64,000 bases of DNA from contig NZ_JBAGBW010000003.1 of NCBI RefSeq assembly GCF_039822205.1, positions 1 to 64,000 on the forward strand. The letters are read 5' to 3'. Positions within the stretch are counted from its first letter, which is position 1. Each line of letters starts with the position of its first letter. The DNA is from Thermodesulfobium sp. 4217-1 (GTDB taxonomy: Bacteria > Thermodesulfobiota > Thermodesulfobiia > Thermodesulfobiales > Thermodesulfobiaceae). A program made the translations under genes and the position numbers. Shown here in pieces: positions 33,551 to 44,283 of this stretch. The notes below the pieces were generated by a model. The model was not told the DNA's origin. It saw only the letters and a program-made list of their open reading frames with translations, and did not search any database.

Positions 33551-34867
33551 ATGCTTAAAGTAAACTTAAAGACTCATAGAAAAAGGTTGTTAGCTGATAC
33601 TCCTGGGCAGAAACTTTTTGTTTTACTTGGCATTGAAGCAACAGGAGATTTTGAAGAACGTGAAAAGCTTTTCGTTTCTTTTGTCTTAGATACTTCTGGA
33701 TCGATGAGCGAAAAGGTAAATGATAAATCAAAAATTGAAATTGTTGTTGAATCTTTGAAAAAAATATTTGAATCTGATATTTTTAAAGATGATGATGAAA
33801 TAAGCATTGTTACTTTCGATGATGAAGTTAATACGGTTTTACCCTTCACTGTTGCGGCAGATAAGGAAAGTATAAATTTATCATTAGAAAAAATTAAAAC
33901 AGGAACAGTTGGAACCAATCTTGGTGCTGGTATGAAGCTTTCATTGGAGCTTCTTAAAGATAAGGTTGGCATAAAAAAGATGGTGGTTTTGACTGATGGA
34001 AACGCCTTCGATTTAGATGTTGTTGAGAAGGTTTTGGATGAATTAGTTTTTTCTAATATATCTGTACTTTCTGTTGGGGTTGGCGATGAATGGAATGAAG
34101 ACTTGTTGTGTAGGATTTCCGATAGGACATTAGGAAAACCACTACACCTTTGTGATAGTGAAGTTGGTCTGGATTATTCCAGTAGCATAAACATTAGCAA
34201 ATTGCCTTATGTTTTCTTGAATGAATTGGGCCATGCAAGCCAGGAAGTAATTACAAATCTTGAGCTGGTAATTTCTCTTAAGGAAGGATTTTCTCTTGAG
34301 AGAATCACAAAAATTTTCCCCGTTCAATACGAGATTATAACTGATACTCAACCCTATTTAATGGGCAATCTTGAATCTAAAAGAAAGAATGTATATCTTT
34401 TGGAGTTTGATGTTCCTTTGATACCTGTATCAAAGATTGATATGGCTCAGGTTGAATTGTATTATCAACTCCCGAAAGGCGACACAAAAGAAAAAGTTGG
34501 CCCACTCGAAGTTAATATTGAGTTTACAAAAGATCAATTGCTTGCCGTCCAAACCGATCAAGAGGTTATGGATTGGGTTCAGCAAAGAAATATTGAAAGA
34601 ATTGTAAACCAAGCAATTACTCATGCATATAACTCACCTGATGATTCAGAGAAAATCTTAGCTCTAGCAAGAAGTCTTACTATAAAATTAAAAAATGAGA
34701 ACTTAACTGCGATGTTAGACAGGGCAATTGAAGAGCTAAGAATAAAAAGATATATTGGTTCTGGCACTGCTAAAACGCTAAAAATTGGAATGAAAACGCA
34801 ATTATTAGATCATTCTAAGTCAGATTTGCCTTCTGATGACGACATCAGAAAGGCGACTGGTGAATAA
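33551..34867 (+). CDS. von Willebrand factor A domain protein
   Basis: A 438-residue cytoplasmic protein with a complete MIDAS metal site: DTSGSMS near residue 47, Thr in GTNLGAGM near 118 and Asp in VLTDGNAF near 147. The rest has beta-rich and C-terminal helical regions similar to Ca-activated chloride channel-like or TerY-like vWA proteins; it has no signal peptide. The setting between a receptor and PP2C/kinase genes suggests a metal-dependent scaffold or phosphorylation target. AAGGAGAA precedes ATG 33551. Confidence 0.85.
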   Translation: MLKVNLKTHRKRLLADTPGQKLFVLLGIEATGDFEEREKLFVSFVLDTSGSMSEKVNDKSKIEIVVESLKKIFESDIFKDDDEISIVTFDDEVNTVLPFTVAADKESINLSLEKIKTGTVGTNLGAGMKLSLELLKDKVGIKKMVVLTDGNAFDLDVVEKVLDELVFSNISVLSVGVGDEWNEDLLCRISDRTLGKPLHLCDSEVGLDYSSSINISKLPYVFLNELGHASQEVITNLELVISLKEGFSLERITKIFPVQYEIITDTQPYLMGNLESKRKNVYLLEFDVPLIPVSKIDMAQVELYYQLPKGDTKEKVGPLEVNIEFTKDQLLAVQTDQEVMDWVQQRNIERIVNQAITHAYNSPDDSEKILALARSLTIKLKNENLTAMLDRAIEELRIKRYIGSGTAKTLKIGMKTQLLDHSKSDLPSDDDIRKATGE

Positions 34868-34892
34868 TTTGATAATAATTTAGGTGGGGTAC

Positions 34893-36335
34893 ATGGACGA
34901 AAATATTGTAAAAAGATTAGATCTTGAAAAGATGTTTAATCTGTTCGAAGTAATTGAAGATTTTGGGCAGGGTTGGAGTAAGTGTAGATATAATGGCGAG
35001 TTTTTTATATGTTACAATGGCGAAAAATTTGAGGCTTATGAGAAGATACTAAATTCAAAGATCTTTCCTGAAATATTGAGTTATTTTGAAAATACTATTG
35101 TTTTCAAATCTTATGATGCAAAGAAGCTAAGCGTACCTTTAGATCCAGAACACTCATTACTTCTTATAAAAGATATCAGTGAAGCTTCAATATTGCTAAA
35201 AGATCAGGGATATATGTTTAACGAGATTAATATTGCTGATCTGGTTAAAACGGAAAATGGTTTCAAGTTTTCTAAAATTCCCAATATTATAAGTTTTTCT
35301 GATTTCAAGTTTCCCAATCAATTATTTGAAATAGAAGATTACACAATTAAGCTATTAGGCTCTCTTCTTTACGAGTTATTAAGTGGAATTTCAATTAAAA
35401 ATGGATTTGATATAAAGATTATCTCGCGCTACGATATTCCGGGTATACCACAATTTCTATCACTGGCACTTCCAGGCAGCAGGGGAAGAATTTCGCTTAA
35501 AGATGCTTTTAATATGCTTAGTCAAATTTGTTCTTCAATTGAGGCTCAACACTGTAAATATAGCATTGGATCTTCTTCTACTATTGGACTAAACGTTTCG
35601 AGAACGATTAATGAAGATTCTTTTGGTTATGCTCAAATGTATTTTTATAATCACTTTGGAAAGCACAATATCTTAAAAGCCTGTATCGCTGACGGTATGG
35701 GTGGCATGGAGGCAGGGGAAACTGCCAGTAAATCTGCTGTGGATGCATTTTTGACTGAAAGATTTGAACTTTTAGATGACGATGAACACATTGCAAATCA
35801 AACTATTGAGCTTGCATGGAAGGCAAATAAAGCTGTGTTTGACAGTTTAAATGGCAAAAACGGTGGTTGTACCTTTAGCGGCACTGTCATTTACAACGAT
35901 AGGCTTTATATTGCACATGTGGGAGATACAAGAATATATCTTTATAAAAACGATAATCTTGAGAGATTATCGAACGATCATTCTTTGGTAGAAACGCTAA
36001 TCTTAGGCGGAATTATGACAAGAGAAGAGGCATTGAATAGTCCAGATAGAAACAAGCTCTTAAGATCTATGGGATTTATAAAGGATAAACAAGAAAATTA
36101 TATAGAAGGATTGTTCAAGAAGTTTGAAAAACATTCTATTCAATTAGTTAAAGGGGATGTTGTTCTAATAGTAAGTGATGGAGTATGGGGAGAGATTCCT
36201 GACGATGAGTTGCTGGCTGTTATTAGATCTTTGTCGCACAATCCAGACGATCTTGTGGATGAGTTGATTTCAGTTGTTTTGAAAAGAGGAGCACCTGATA
36301 ATGCTACGGCAATTGCTATTTATAAAGAATTTTAA
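34893..36335 (+). CDS. PP2C-family protein phosphatase with N-terminal pseudokinase-like domain
   Basis: 480 residues. The C-terminal half (about 230-480) is a PP2C phosphatase with ADGMGGMEAGE near 265, HVGDTR near 342, VSDGVWGE near 427 and GAPDNATA near 467, so the metal-binding aspartates are kept. The N-terminal 220 residues follow the outline of a protein kinase (EDYTIKLLGSLLYELLSG resembles the alphaF region) but lack the HRD and DFG motifs. GTG 34884 is in frame; AGGTGG fits ATG 34893 better. Likely dephosphorylates targets of the next gene. Confidence 0.86.
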   Translation: MDENIVKRLDLEKMFNLFEVIEDFGQGWSKCRYNGEFFICYNGEKFEAYEKILNSKIFPEILSYFENTIVFKSYDAKKLSVPLDPEHSLLLIKDISEASILLKDQGYMFNEINIADLVKTENGFKFSKIPNIISFSDFKFPNQLFEIEDYTIKLLGSLLYELLSGISIKNGFDIKIISRYDIPGIPQFLSLALPGSRGRISLKDAFNMLSQICSSIEAQHCKYSIGSSSTIGLNVSRTINEDSFGYAQMYFYNHFGKHNILKACIADGMGGMEAGETASKSAVDAFLTERFELLDDDEHIANQTIELAWKANKAVFDSLNGKNGGCTFSGTVIYNDRLYIAHVGDTRIYLYKNDNLERLSNDHSLVETLILGGIMTREEALNSPDRNKLLRSMGFIKDKQENYIEGLFKKFEKHSIQLVKGDVVLIVSDGVWGEIPDDELLAVIRSLSHNPDDLVDELISVVLKRGAPDNATAIAIYKEF

Positions 36336-36350
36336 GAATAAGGAGAGAAT

Positions 36351-38099
36351 ATGATCTTTTGTAGAGTTTGTGGATATGGGCCTATTTCAGAGGAAGTAAA
36401 AGTTTGCCCAGTGTGTGGAACAGCAGTAGTTGATAAAGCTTTTTCTGGGACTAGAACTCTTTCAATAATGTCATTGGCTTCTGGTACAGTTCTTCAAAAT
36501 GGCAAATATCGAATTGAGGATGTAATCATACAGGGTGGATTTTCTTTTACTTATTCTGCTACTCAAACCATGCTTGATTCAAAAGTAGCTGTTAAAGAGC
36601 TCTTTGCGCTTGGCGCTACAAGGCAAGGTAGCGTGGTAATCTTTGGTGGCGACTCTTCTGAAAGCATTGGTGAATTTTTAAATGAGGGAAGAATTCTTGC
36701 CAGATTAAATCATCCAGGTATAGTAAAAGTTCTTGATTTTTTTGAAGAAAATAATACGGCTTATCTGATAATGGAATTTCTTGAGGGAGAGTCCTTATCG
36801 TTACTCATAAATAGAGCAGGAAAAGTATCAGAAGATGAAGCTCTAAGTTATATAAAACAGGTTGCTCAGGCTTTAAAGGTGGTCCATGATGCGGGACTAT
36901 TGCATCAGGATGTTAAGCCTGACAACTTGATATTAACAAAACAAGGAAGAATTGTGATTGTAGATTTTGGGTCAGCTAGACAATTTATAGCAGAAAAAAC
37001 TGGAAATTACGATAGAATTGTGACTCCTGGTTTTGCACCACTAGAGCAATATGGTCAGAGGGTGAGAAGAGGACCTTATACAGATGTATATTCGCTGTGT
37101 GCAAATTTTTATACTTTAATTAAGGGCTTTCCTCCAGCTCCAGCTCCAGATAGATTGCAAACTTTAAAAGAATTAGACTTAGCAGAAATAAGCCCAAAAA
37201 TTGCAAAAATTATTTCAAAGGGTCTTGAGGTAAATGTAAATAATAGAATTAAATCAATGGACGAATTTCTATCAATGATTGAAGAGGCCGAAGATCAAAG
37301 CTTCAAAGTGAACAAACCAGCTATAAAAGAAGATTCAGTACATCTTGATGAGATTTCTAATTTCAACAGTGAGAAAAGTACTTTAAGAAAAGATAAGATA
37401 TACGAGAAAATTGATCCTATCGATGTTGAAAATCTGGACATAGATCATGAGGACCCAAAATCAATTTTTGAATTAGGTTTAAAGTATTTACTTGGATTTG
37501 GAGTTGTAAGGGATTTTGACATGGCTTTTAAATATTTCAAAGAGGCATCTCAAAAAGGCAGTGCAGATGCAACATACCATCTTGGCCTCATGTCTCTTCA
37601 CGGCCAGGGCACATCTCAGGACGATAGCGCAGCTTTTAGATATTTCAAAGAGTCATCTGAAAATGGCAATCCAGATGCAATGTACAGAATCGGATGGATG
37701 TATGAGTATGGAAGAGGCGCATCTCAAGACGATAAAATGGCTTTTAAATATTTCAAAGAGGCATCTCAAAAAGGCAGTGCAGATGCAAAATACCATATTG
37801 GTCTCATGTCTCTTCACGGCCAGGGCACATCTCAAGACGATAAAATGGCTTTTAGGTCTTTCAAAGAGGCATCCGAAAATGGCAACCCAGATGCAATGTA
37901 CAGACTTGGTTGGATGTATGAGTATGGAAGAGGCACCTCTAAAGATGTAAAAATGGCAAAATATTGGTATGAGAAATCCAAAGACTTAGGGAATATTGAC
38001 TCGAAAAATAAGCTTGAGAATTTTTTGCCTGAATTTCATAACAAAAAAAATCAAGGCAATTTCTTTGGAAGACTTTTCAAAAGTTTGTTTGGAGGTTAA
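36351..38099 (+). CDS. Ser/Thr protein kinase with zinc ribbon and Sel1 repeats
   Basis: 582 residues. An N-terminal zinc ribbon (C4, C7, C19, C22) is followed by a Hanks-type kinase (about 50-310) with VAVKELF near 80, HQDVKPDNLIL near 185 (Gln in place of Arg of HRD), VDFGSAR near 204 and PGFAPLEQY. A linker and about five Sel1-like repeats (about 370-565) end the protein; these usually bind partner proteins. Two 216-base halves of the repeat region are nearly identical in DNA. Last gene of the operon, 15 bases after the PP2C gene. Confidence 0.9.
   Translation: MIFCRVCGYGPISEEVKVCPVCGTAVVDKAFSGTRTLSIMSLASGTVLQNGKYRIEDVIIQGGFSFTYSATQTMLDSKVAVKELFALGATRQGSVVIFGGDSSESIGEFLNEGRILARLNHPGIVKVLDFFEENNTAYLIMEFLEGESLSLLINRAGKVSEDEALSYIKQVAQALKVVHDAGLLHQDVKPDNLILTKQGRIVIVDFGSARQFIAEKTGNYDRIVTPGFAPLEQYGQRVRRGPYTDVYSLCANFYTLIKGFPPAPAPDRLQTLKELDLAEISPKIAKIISKGLEVNVNNRIKSMDEFLSMIEEAEDQSFKVNKPAIKEDSVHLDEISNFNSEKSTLRKDKIYEKIDPIDVENLDIDHEDPKSIFELGLKYLLGFGVVRDFDMAFKYFKEASQKGSADATYHLGLMSLHGQGTSQDDSAAFRYFKESSENGNPDAMYRIGWMYEYGRGASQDDKMAFKYFKEASQKGSADAKYHIGLMSLHGQGTSQDDKMAFRSFKEASENGNPDAMYRLGWMYEYGRGTSKDVKMAKYWYEKSKDLGNIDSKNKLENFLPEFHNKKNQGNFFGRLFKSLFGG
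37521..37952 (+). repeat. Tandem 216-base duplication within Sel1 repeats
   Basis: Bases 37521-37736 and 37737-37952 are nearly identical copies, each holding two Sel1 units of about 108 bases. The first begins ATGGCTTTTAAATATTTCAA, and the second begins the same way 216 bases later. The reading frame is kept. Confidence 0.88.
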
Positions 38100-38122
38100 A
38101 TTTTTTTAAACTTCACAAGTGT

Positions 38123-38159
38123 TTGACAACTTTAATTTAAAGTTTATTATATATAGAAT
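38123..38159 (+). promoter_or_regulatory. Promoter of the ilv-leu operon
   Basis: TTGACA at 38123-38128 with TATTAT at 38145-38150 (16-base spacer). An alternative -10, TAGAAT, lies at 38154-38159 but would need another -35. It is upstream of the T-box leader. Confidence 0.5.
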
Positions 38160-38189
38160 TAACCGTTTTGAAAAATTAATATAGTTAAA

Positions 38190-38416
38190 AGCTGTGAACA
38201 GGAGTAGTAGAGAGCAAAACTTTCTTAGAGAGCCGAAGGTTGGTGCGATTCGGTAAAGGGCGCTTTTGAACTCGCCTGGGAGCTTTTCTGGTGAATCTTA
38301 GTAATCAGAAACGTTCGGCTGCGTTAATGCCTTGAGAGAACCGTCTTTTTTGATGGTTAATCGTGGTGGTACCGCGGAAATTCCCTCCGTCCTCGTGATG
38401 TGAGGGTTTTTTTTTA
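38190..38416 (+). promoter_or_regulatory. T-box leader RNA of ilvB, probably leucine-specific
   Basis: Stem I features include GGAGTAGTA (about 38201), AGAGAGCCGAAGGTTGGTGC and its pairing partner GATTCGG. The antiterminator core TGGTGGTACCGCGG lies at 38364-38377. A terminator follows, with CCCTC/CCTC pairing GAGGG at 38402-38406 and then nine T. CTC at 38271-38273 after TTGAA is the likely specifier codon (Leu). Uncharged tRNA would favour readthrough. This occupies the 341-base gap before ilvB. Confidence 0.9.
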
Positions 38417-38440
38417 AAAATTTTGGAAGGAGGGATATTT

Positions 38441-40129
38441 GTGAAGATGAGAGGAACGGCTGCAATCTTAAAGACTCTTGAGTCTCAGGGTATCAAAAAC
38501 GCATTTGGCATTACAGGTGGTGCAATAATGGGTCTTTATGACGAGCTCTATAAAAACCCAGTTTTTAATCATTACATGATGAGGCACGAACAGGGCGCAG
38601 CTCATGCTGCCGATGGCTATGCAAGAGCTTCAGGAGATGTTGGGGTTTGTATTGCAACTTCTGGACCTGGAGCGACAAATCTTGTAACTGGAATTTCAAA
38701 TGCTTATATGGATTCAGTTCCTATTGTAGCTTTGACTGGGCAGGTATCTACAAATGTGATGGGTACTGACGCATTTCAAGAAATTGATATCTTTGGTATA
38801 ACTCTTCCAGTTGTGAAACATAGTTATATTATCAAGAACCAACAGGAAATTCCTACCATCCTTAAAGAGTCCTTTTATATTGCTTCTACAGGAAGGCCTG
38901 GTCCTGTACTTATTGATCTTCCAAGAGACGTACTAATGAATGAAAATGAGTTTAATTTTTCTAAGCCAATTGATATTCCTGGTTATAAACCAACTACAGA
39001 GGGACATCCTTTACAGATTAAAAAGGCAGTTAAAGCTATACAGAAATCAAAAAGGCCTGTAATTTTGGTTGGCGGTGGAGCAAGGGACTGCGTTGATGAG
39101 ATTAAAGAATTGGTTGAGAAAACTCATATTCCTGTTGCACACACTCTACACGGTAAAGGTGCGCTGGATCCAAACTCTATTTATCATCTTGGCATGCCTG
39201 GAATGCACGGATTGCCTTGTGCCAACAAAGCTCTAATGGAATCTGATTTGATTATTTCAGTTGGTGCACGTTTTGATGATAGAGTTACAGGACAGCTTGC
39301 CACATTTGCCCCGCATGCCAAGGTTATTCATATTGACATTGACCCTGCTGAGATTGGAAAAAATGTGCCGGTAATTGTGCCCATAGTTGGACTTAGCAAA
39401 AAAATATTAATACAGTTGAACAAAGAGCTTGAGCAAATGTCACCAAAAGATGATTGGATTAAGATGATTGGAGAATGGAAAAAGGAATTTTGTCTTGAGT
39501 ACAAAGCTCAAAAGCCTCATGAAGGCATTTATCCTCAGGAGTTTTTTTCTGTATTTAGCCAAATTTTAGGCACAGATGGTATCGTAGCGACTGATGTCGG
39601 TCAGCACCAAATGTTTGCAGCCTTATATCTCAAAAGATTCGATCCAAGAACATTTATTTCTTCCGGAGGTTTGGGCACTATGGGGTTTGGACTTCCTGCT
39701 GCTATTGGGGCTCAAGTTGCAAAACCAAACCAGCTTGTAGTAAGTATTTCTGGTGATGGCGGGTTTCAGATGACTATTGAAGAGTTAGCTGTTTTAAATT
39801 CTTATAAATTGCCAGTTAAAGCGATCATAGTTAATAACGGTTATCTTGGAATGGTTCGTCAATGGCAGGATCTGTTCTTTGACAAAAGGTATGCTGAAAC
39901 AGATTTGATATCGGGCAATCCAGATTTTACAAAAATTGGTGAGGCATACAATATCCCGGCGAAAACTGTAAAGAAAAATTCTGAACTGAAAAAGGCTATT
40001 GAGGAGTGTCTTTCCTCTTCGGGACCTTATATCTTGGACGTTTGGGTAGAAAGGGAAGAGAATGTGTTTCCAATGGTCCCCCCTGGTGTTGATATTTCAA
40101 AGATGATTTATGGGAGGGAAAAGAAATGA
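38441..40129 (+). CDS. ilvB: Acetolactate synthase large subunit
   Basis: ThDP enzyme that condenses pyruvate to acetolactate (valine/leucine) or pyruvate and 2-oxobutyrate (isoleucine). Catalytic Glu in [18 protein letters not shown] near residue 50, FAD-region motifs and the ThDP motif [18 protein letters not shown] near 445. 562 residues. GTG 38441 is six bases after GGAAGGAGGG; the in-frame TTG 38423 precedes that signal. Controlled by the T-box and overlaps ilvN by ATGA. Confidence 0.97.
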   Translation: MKMRGTAAILKTLESQGIKNAFGITGGAIMGLYDELYKNPVFNHYMMRHEQGAAHAADGYARASGDVGVCIATSGPGATNLVTGISNAYMDSVPIVALTGQVSTNVMGTDAFQEIDIFGITLPVVKHSYIIKNQQEIPTILKESFYIASTGRPGPVLIDLPRDVLMNENEFNFSKPIDIPGYKPTTEGHPLQIKKAVKAIQKSKRPVILVGGGARDCVDEIKELVEKTHIPVAHTLHGKGALDPNSIYHLGMPGMHGLPCANKALMESDLIISVGARFDDRVTGQLATFAPHAKVIHIDIDPAEIGKNVPVIVPIVGLSKKILIQLNKELEQMSPKDDWIKMIGEWKKEFCLEYKAQKPHEGIYPQEFFSVFSQILGTDGIVATDVGQHQMFAALYLKRFDPRTFISSGGLGTMGFGLPAAIGAQVAKPNQLVVSISGDGGFQMTIEELAVLNSYKLPVKAIIVNNGYLGMVRQWQDLFFDKRYAETDLISGNPDFTKIGEAYNIPAKTVKKNSELKKAIEECLSSSGPYILDVWVEREENVFPMVPPGVDISKMIYGREKK

Positions 40130-40599
40130 GACATACGCTTAGTTTAGTTGTTAGCAATAAATCAGGTGTGCTTGCTAGGATAGCAGGATTGTTTGCTAGA
40201 CGCGGATACAACATTGAATCTTTAACCGTGGCTCCTATGGAAAATGAAGGATTTTCGAGGATGACTATTTTAGTTGAGGGAGATGACAACGTCGTTGAGC
40301 AGATAGCAAAACAGTTGTATAAACTAATAGATGTAATCAAAGTATTTGATTATTCCCAAGAAAATATAGTTGAGAGACAACTGGTTCTCATAAAAACGAA
40401 GGCAAGCGGGCCAGTTCGATCCGAAATTCTTCAAATAATAAATATTTTTAGATCACGTGTTGTAGATCTCTCTAAGGATACTTTAACTGTTGAAGTAACT
40501 GGTGATGAGGAAAAGGTTTATGCATGTCTAAACCTTTTAAAGCCTTATGGTATTATTGAGGTTTTGTTTAGCGGCAGAGTGGCGATGAAGAGAGGCTAA
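40126..40599 (+). CDS. ilvN: Acetolactate synthase regulatory subunit
   Basis: Small subunit with an N-terminal ACT domain ([37 protein letters not shown]) for valine feedback and a C-terminal ALS_ss domain. 157 residues. Coupled to ilvB by ATGA. Confidence 0.96.
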   Translation: MRHTLSLVVSNKSGVLARIAGLFARRGYNIESLTVAPMENEGFSRMTILVEGDDNVVEQIAKQLYKLIDVIKVFDYSQENIVERQLVLIKTKASGPVRSEILQIINIFRSRVVDLSKDTLTVEVTGDEEKVYACLNLLKPYGIIEVLFSGRVAMKRG

Positions 40600-40620
40600 A
40601 TTAAGAGTCAAACCTTTGAG

Positions 40621-40642
40621 ACAAGTTGTAAATCAAACTTGT
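40621..40642 (+). other. Small hairpin between ilvN and ilvC
   Basis: ACAAGTT (40621-40627) pairs with AACTTGT (40636-40642) across an eight-base loop, followed by an AT-rich stretch with TAATTTTT. It could be a weak attenuator or an RNA processing site. Confidence 0.35.
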
Positions 40643-40675
40643 GATTAAAATAATTTTTGAGTTAAATGATAATAA

Positions 40676-41701
<1,026 letters not shown>

Positions 41702-41713
41702 GGAGTGATTCCT

Positions 41714-43237
41714 TTGAAAAGGATAAAATTATTTGATACGACGCTTAGAGATGGAGAGCAATCTCCAGGCGTAAGTCTTAACAACGAGGAAAAATGTGAG
41801 ATTGCAAAGCAGTTGGCCAGACTCAATGTTGATATCATTGAGGCTGGCTTTCCTATAGCATCAGAAGGTGACTTTAGAGCTGTCCAGCAAATTGCAAGAG
41901 AGGTGAAGGGGCCTATCATTGCGGCCCTTGCAAGGGCAAAAAAAGAAGATATAGATAGGGCATGGGATGCCATAAAAGATAACGATAAACCAAGAATTCA
42001 TACTTTTTTAGCTACTTCTGATTTACATCTGGAGAAAAAACTCCAAATTTCAAGAGAAGCGGCCCTTACTAAAATAAGAGAATCTGTAAAATATGCCAGT
42101 TCTCTTTGCACTGATGTAGAATTTTCTGCGGAAGACGCATCTAGAAGCGATATGGAATTTCTTGCTCAATGTGTTAGTGTGGCCATTGAATCGGGTGCCA
42201 AGACAATCAATATACCAGATACGGTAGGTTATTCTACTCCAAATGAAATGGTTGAAATGATTCGTTATCTAAAAAATAATGTGCCAGGAATAGAAAACAT
42301 AGATATATCAGTTCACTGTCATAACGATCTTGGCTTAGCTGTCGCCAATTCTTTAGCATCTATTGAAGCTGGAGCGACCCAGGTCGAATGTACTATTAAT
42401 GGAATTGGTGAAAGGGCAGGGAACGCGGCTCTTGAAGAGATTGTGATGGCACTCTTTGTTAGAAAGAATTTTTATCAAAGTTATACCAATATAGTCACCC
42501 AGGAAATTTATAGAACTAGCAGGCTTGTATCATCCTTAACTGGAATGAATGTACAAGCAAATAAGGCTATCGTTGGTGCAAATGCCTTTGCCCACGAGTC
42601 AGGGATTCATCAGGACGGAGTCCTAAAGGATAAGAGGACATATGAAATACTCGATTCGGAGCTTATTGGGCTTACTGGTTCGCAGATGGTTTTGGGCAAG
42701 CATTCTGGAAGGCATGCCTTTAGAAAAAAAATAGAAGACTTGGAATTTGAACTCTCTCCAAACGATCTTAATAAAGCATTTCTTGCTTTTAAGGAGATGG
42801 CTGACAAAAAACAACAAATTCATGATATGGATCTCATAACGCTTATTAATGACATCCTCTTCCAGGGAGAAGAATCTTATAGAGTTCATTATGTGGGCAT
42901 TTATTCTGGTACAAATTCTTATCCAACAGCTACTGTGGTATTGGAAAATAGTTCTGGGGAAAGGCTTTTGGATTCAGGAATAGGCAATGGTTCTGTGGAT
43001 GCAATTTATAAGACTATAGAAAAAATGGTTAAAATGAAGCTTAATCTAATGGACTTTAACATTAAAGCAATTACGGGCGGGACAGATGCTCTGGGAGAAG
43101 TTACAGTAAGAGTTCAAGATTCCAATGACAGGGTGTTTATTGGCAGAGGATCTGATACCGATATTCTTGTGGCATCTGCTAAAGCTTTTGTTAGCTCAGT
43201 TAATAGAATAATCGGGTATAAGTCAATGCAAATGTAA
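41714..43237 (+). CDS. leuA: 2-isopropylmalate synthase
   Basis: Condenses 2-oxoisovalerate with acetyl-CoA, the first committed leucine step. It has [46 protein letters not shown], the metal-binding ESGIHQDG and a C-terminal regulatory domain for leucine. 507 residues. TTG 41714 lies eight bases after AAGGAG; GTG 41705 is in frame but overlaps that signal. Citramalate synthase is a less likely reading. Last gene of the T-box operon; leuBCD are not in the window. Confidence 0.95.
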   Translation: MKRIKLFDTTLRDGEQSPGVSLNNEEKCEIAKQLARLNVDIIEAGFPIASEGDFRAVQQIAREVKGPIIAALARAKKEDIDRAWDAIKDNDKPRIHTFLATSDLHLEKKLQISREAALTKIRESVKYASSLCTDVEFSAEDASRSDMEFLAQCVSVAIESGAKTINIPDTVGYSTPNEMVEMIRYLKNNVPGIENIDISVHCHNDLGLAVANSLASIEAGATQVECTINGIGERAGNAALEEIVMALFVRKNFYQSYTNIVTQEIYRTSRLVSSLTGMNVQANKAIVGANAFAHESGIHQDGVLKDKRTYEILDSELIGLTGSQMVLGKHSGRHAFRKKIEDLEFELSPNDLNKAFLAFKEMADKKQQIHDMDLITLINDILFQGEESYRVHYVGIYSGTNSYPTATVVLENSSGERLLDSGIGNGSVDAIYKTIEKMVKMKLNLMDFNIKAITGGTDALGEVTVRVQDSNDRVFIGRGSDTDILVASAKAFVSSVNRIIGYKSMQM

Positions 43238-43280
43238 AAAAATTGGCGGGGGTGGGGTATAATGATTACAAATAATATTA

Positions 43281-43309
43281 TTGACAGAATATTTTTAAAA
43301 GATTATTAT
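43281..43309 (+). promoter_or_regulatory. Promoter of the pilM operon
   Basis: TTGACA at 43281-43286, a 17-base spacer and TATTAT at 43304-43309, about 40 bases before the pilM start. Confidence 0.65.
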
Positions 43310-43350
43310 TATTGCGCTGGTCAAATAAACTTATTGTGGGTGGAGGATAA

Positions 43351-44283
43351 TTGTCTCTTTTTAAAAAGAAAAAATTTTTTTGTGGGATAGAAATAGACGG
43401 CAACGTATTGAGATTTTCGCAGGTTGATAATCTCAAGTCTTCTTTTGTTTTGAAAAAATACCAAGATGTTTTGCTGCCTCAGCCTTATACTAAAGACTCG
43501 AATATCGAAAGTATAAAGTCTTTTTCTTCATTGCTCGAGCAGCAGTTTGGGGTATTTAAAAATGTTAATTTTGTTTTAGGGCTTCATGGCACGCAAATTA
43601 TTTTAAAAAACATCAGGCTCCCAATGCTTCCCGCAGATGAGGTCTCCCTTGTAGTAAAATCTGAGGCTGATAGATATTTGCCAATACCGCCAGAAGAGGC
43701 ATACATTGACAGTTGTTTTTTGAGGGATGTCCATATTGGAAATGACAATTTTGTTGATGCACTTTTGGTTGCAGTTCCAAGAAGAATTGTCGATCCGTTT
43801 ATAGACTCTTTTAATAGAGCCGGTTTGACTCTTAGCAAGATAGATCTTTCAATCTTAGCTCTTGCAAGGGCGATGGGTGAGCAAATAACTTCTGGAATTC
43901 AGATGGTTATGAAGATATTTTCTGAGGGAGTTAACATCTTGATCCTTGACGATGGTTATCCAGTATACCAGCGTTTTATTCTGATTTCATATGATAACCT
44001 TATAAAAAATGATACTGGTAGTCTGGAATTGCTCCTGTCCGAGATTGAAAGAACGATTAGTTTTTATCTTTCTGATAAAGTTAACAAGGATGTCAGTAAG
44101 TTAAGCTATGTCGGTAGAAGCGAAGCCGACAAGCCACTATTTAACTATATAAAAGAGAAGGTTAGCGTCCCGTTTGGTGAGGCAAGGATTGTTCCAAGCA
44201 AGGTTTTGAAGGGAAGCTTTGATGAAAATGCAGTAAAATACTCTGGTATTTCAGTAGGGTTGGGGATGAGAAATGAAGGATAA
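43351..44283 (+). CDS. pilM: Type IV pilus assembly protein PilM
   Basis: Actin-like cytoplasmic ATPase of the type IV pilus alignment complex. It begins SLFKKKKFFCGIEIDGNVLRF and keeps family segments such as VSLVVKSEADRYLPIPPEEA and the late YVGRSEADKPL. 310 residues. TTG start after GGTGGAGGA. First gene of pilMNOPQ; overlaps pilN by 11 bases. Confidence 0.88.
   Translation: MSLFKKKKFFCGIEIDGNVLRFSQVDNLKSSFVLKKYQDVLLPQPYTKDSNIESIKSFSSLLEQQFGVFKNVNFVLGLHGTQIILKNIRLPMLPADEVSLVVKSEADRYLPIPPEEAYIDSCFLRDVHIGNDNFVDALLVAVPRRIVDPFIDSFNRAGLTLSKIDLSILALARAMGEQITSGIQMVMKIFSEGVNILILDDGYPVYQRFILISYDNLIKNDTGSLELLLSEIERTISFYLSDKVNKDVSKLSYVGRSEADKPLFNYIKEKVSVPFGEARIVPSKVLKGSFDENAVKYSGISVGLGMRNEG

Noticed and set aside
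37516-37950. A 144-codon open frame overlapping the Sel1 repeats in another frame
   Set aside because: It exists only because the repeat DNA is periodic and stop-free in that frame; the kinase frame is the real one.
37521-37952. Regular repeats that could look like a CRISPR array
   Set aside because: The repeats are contiguous 108/216-base coding units with no short repeat and unique spacer pattern.
43246-43257. G-rich run GGCGGGGGTGGGG after leuA as a G-quadruplex
   Set aside because: There are only two long G tracts, too few for a standard intramolecular quadruplex.
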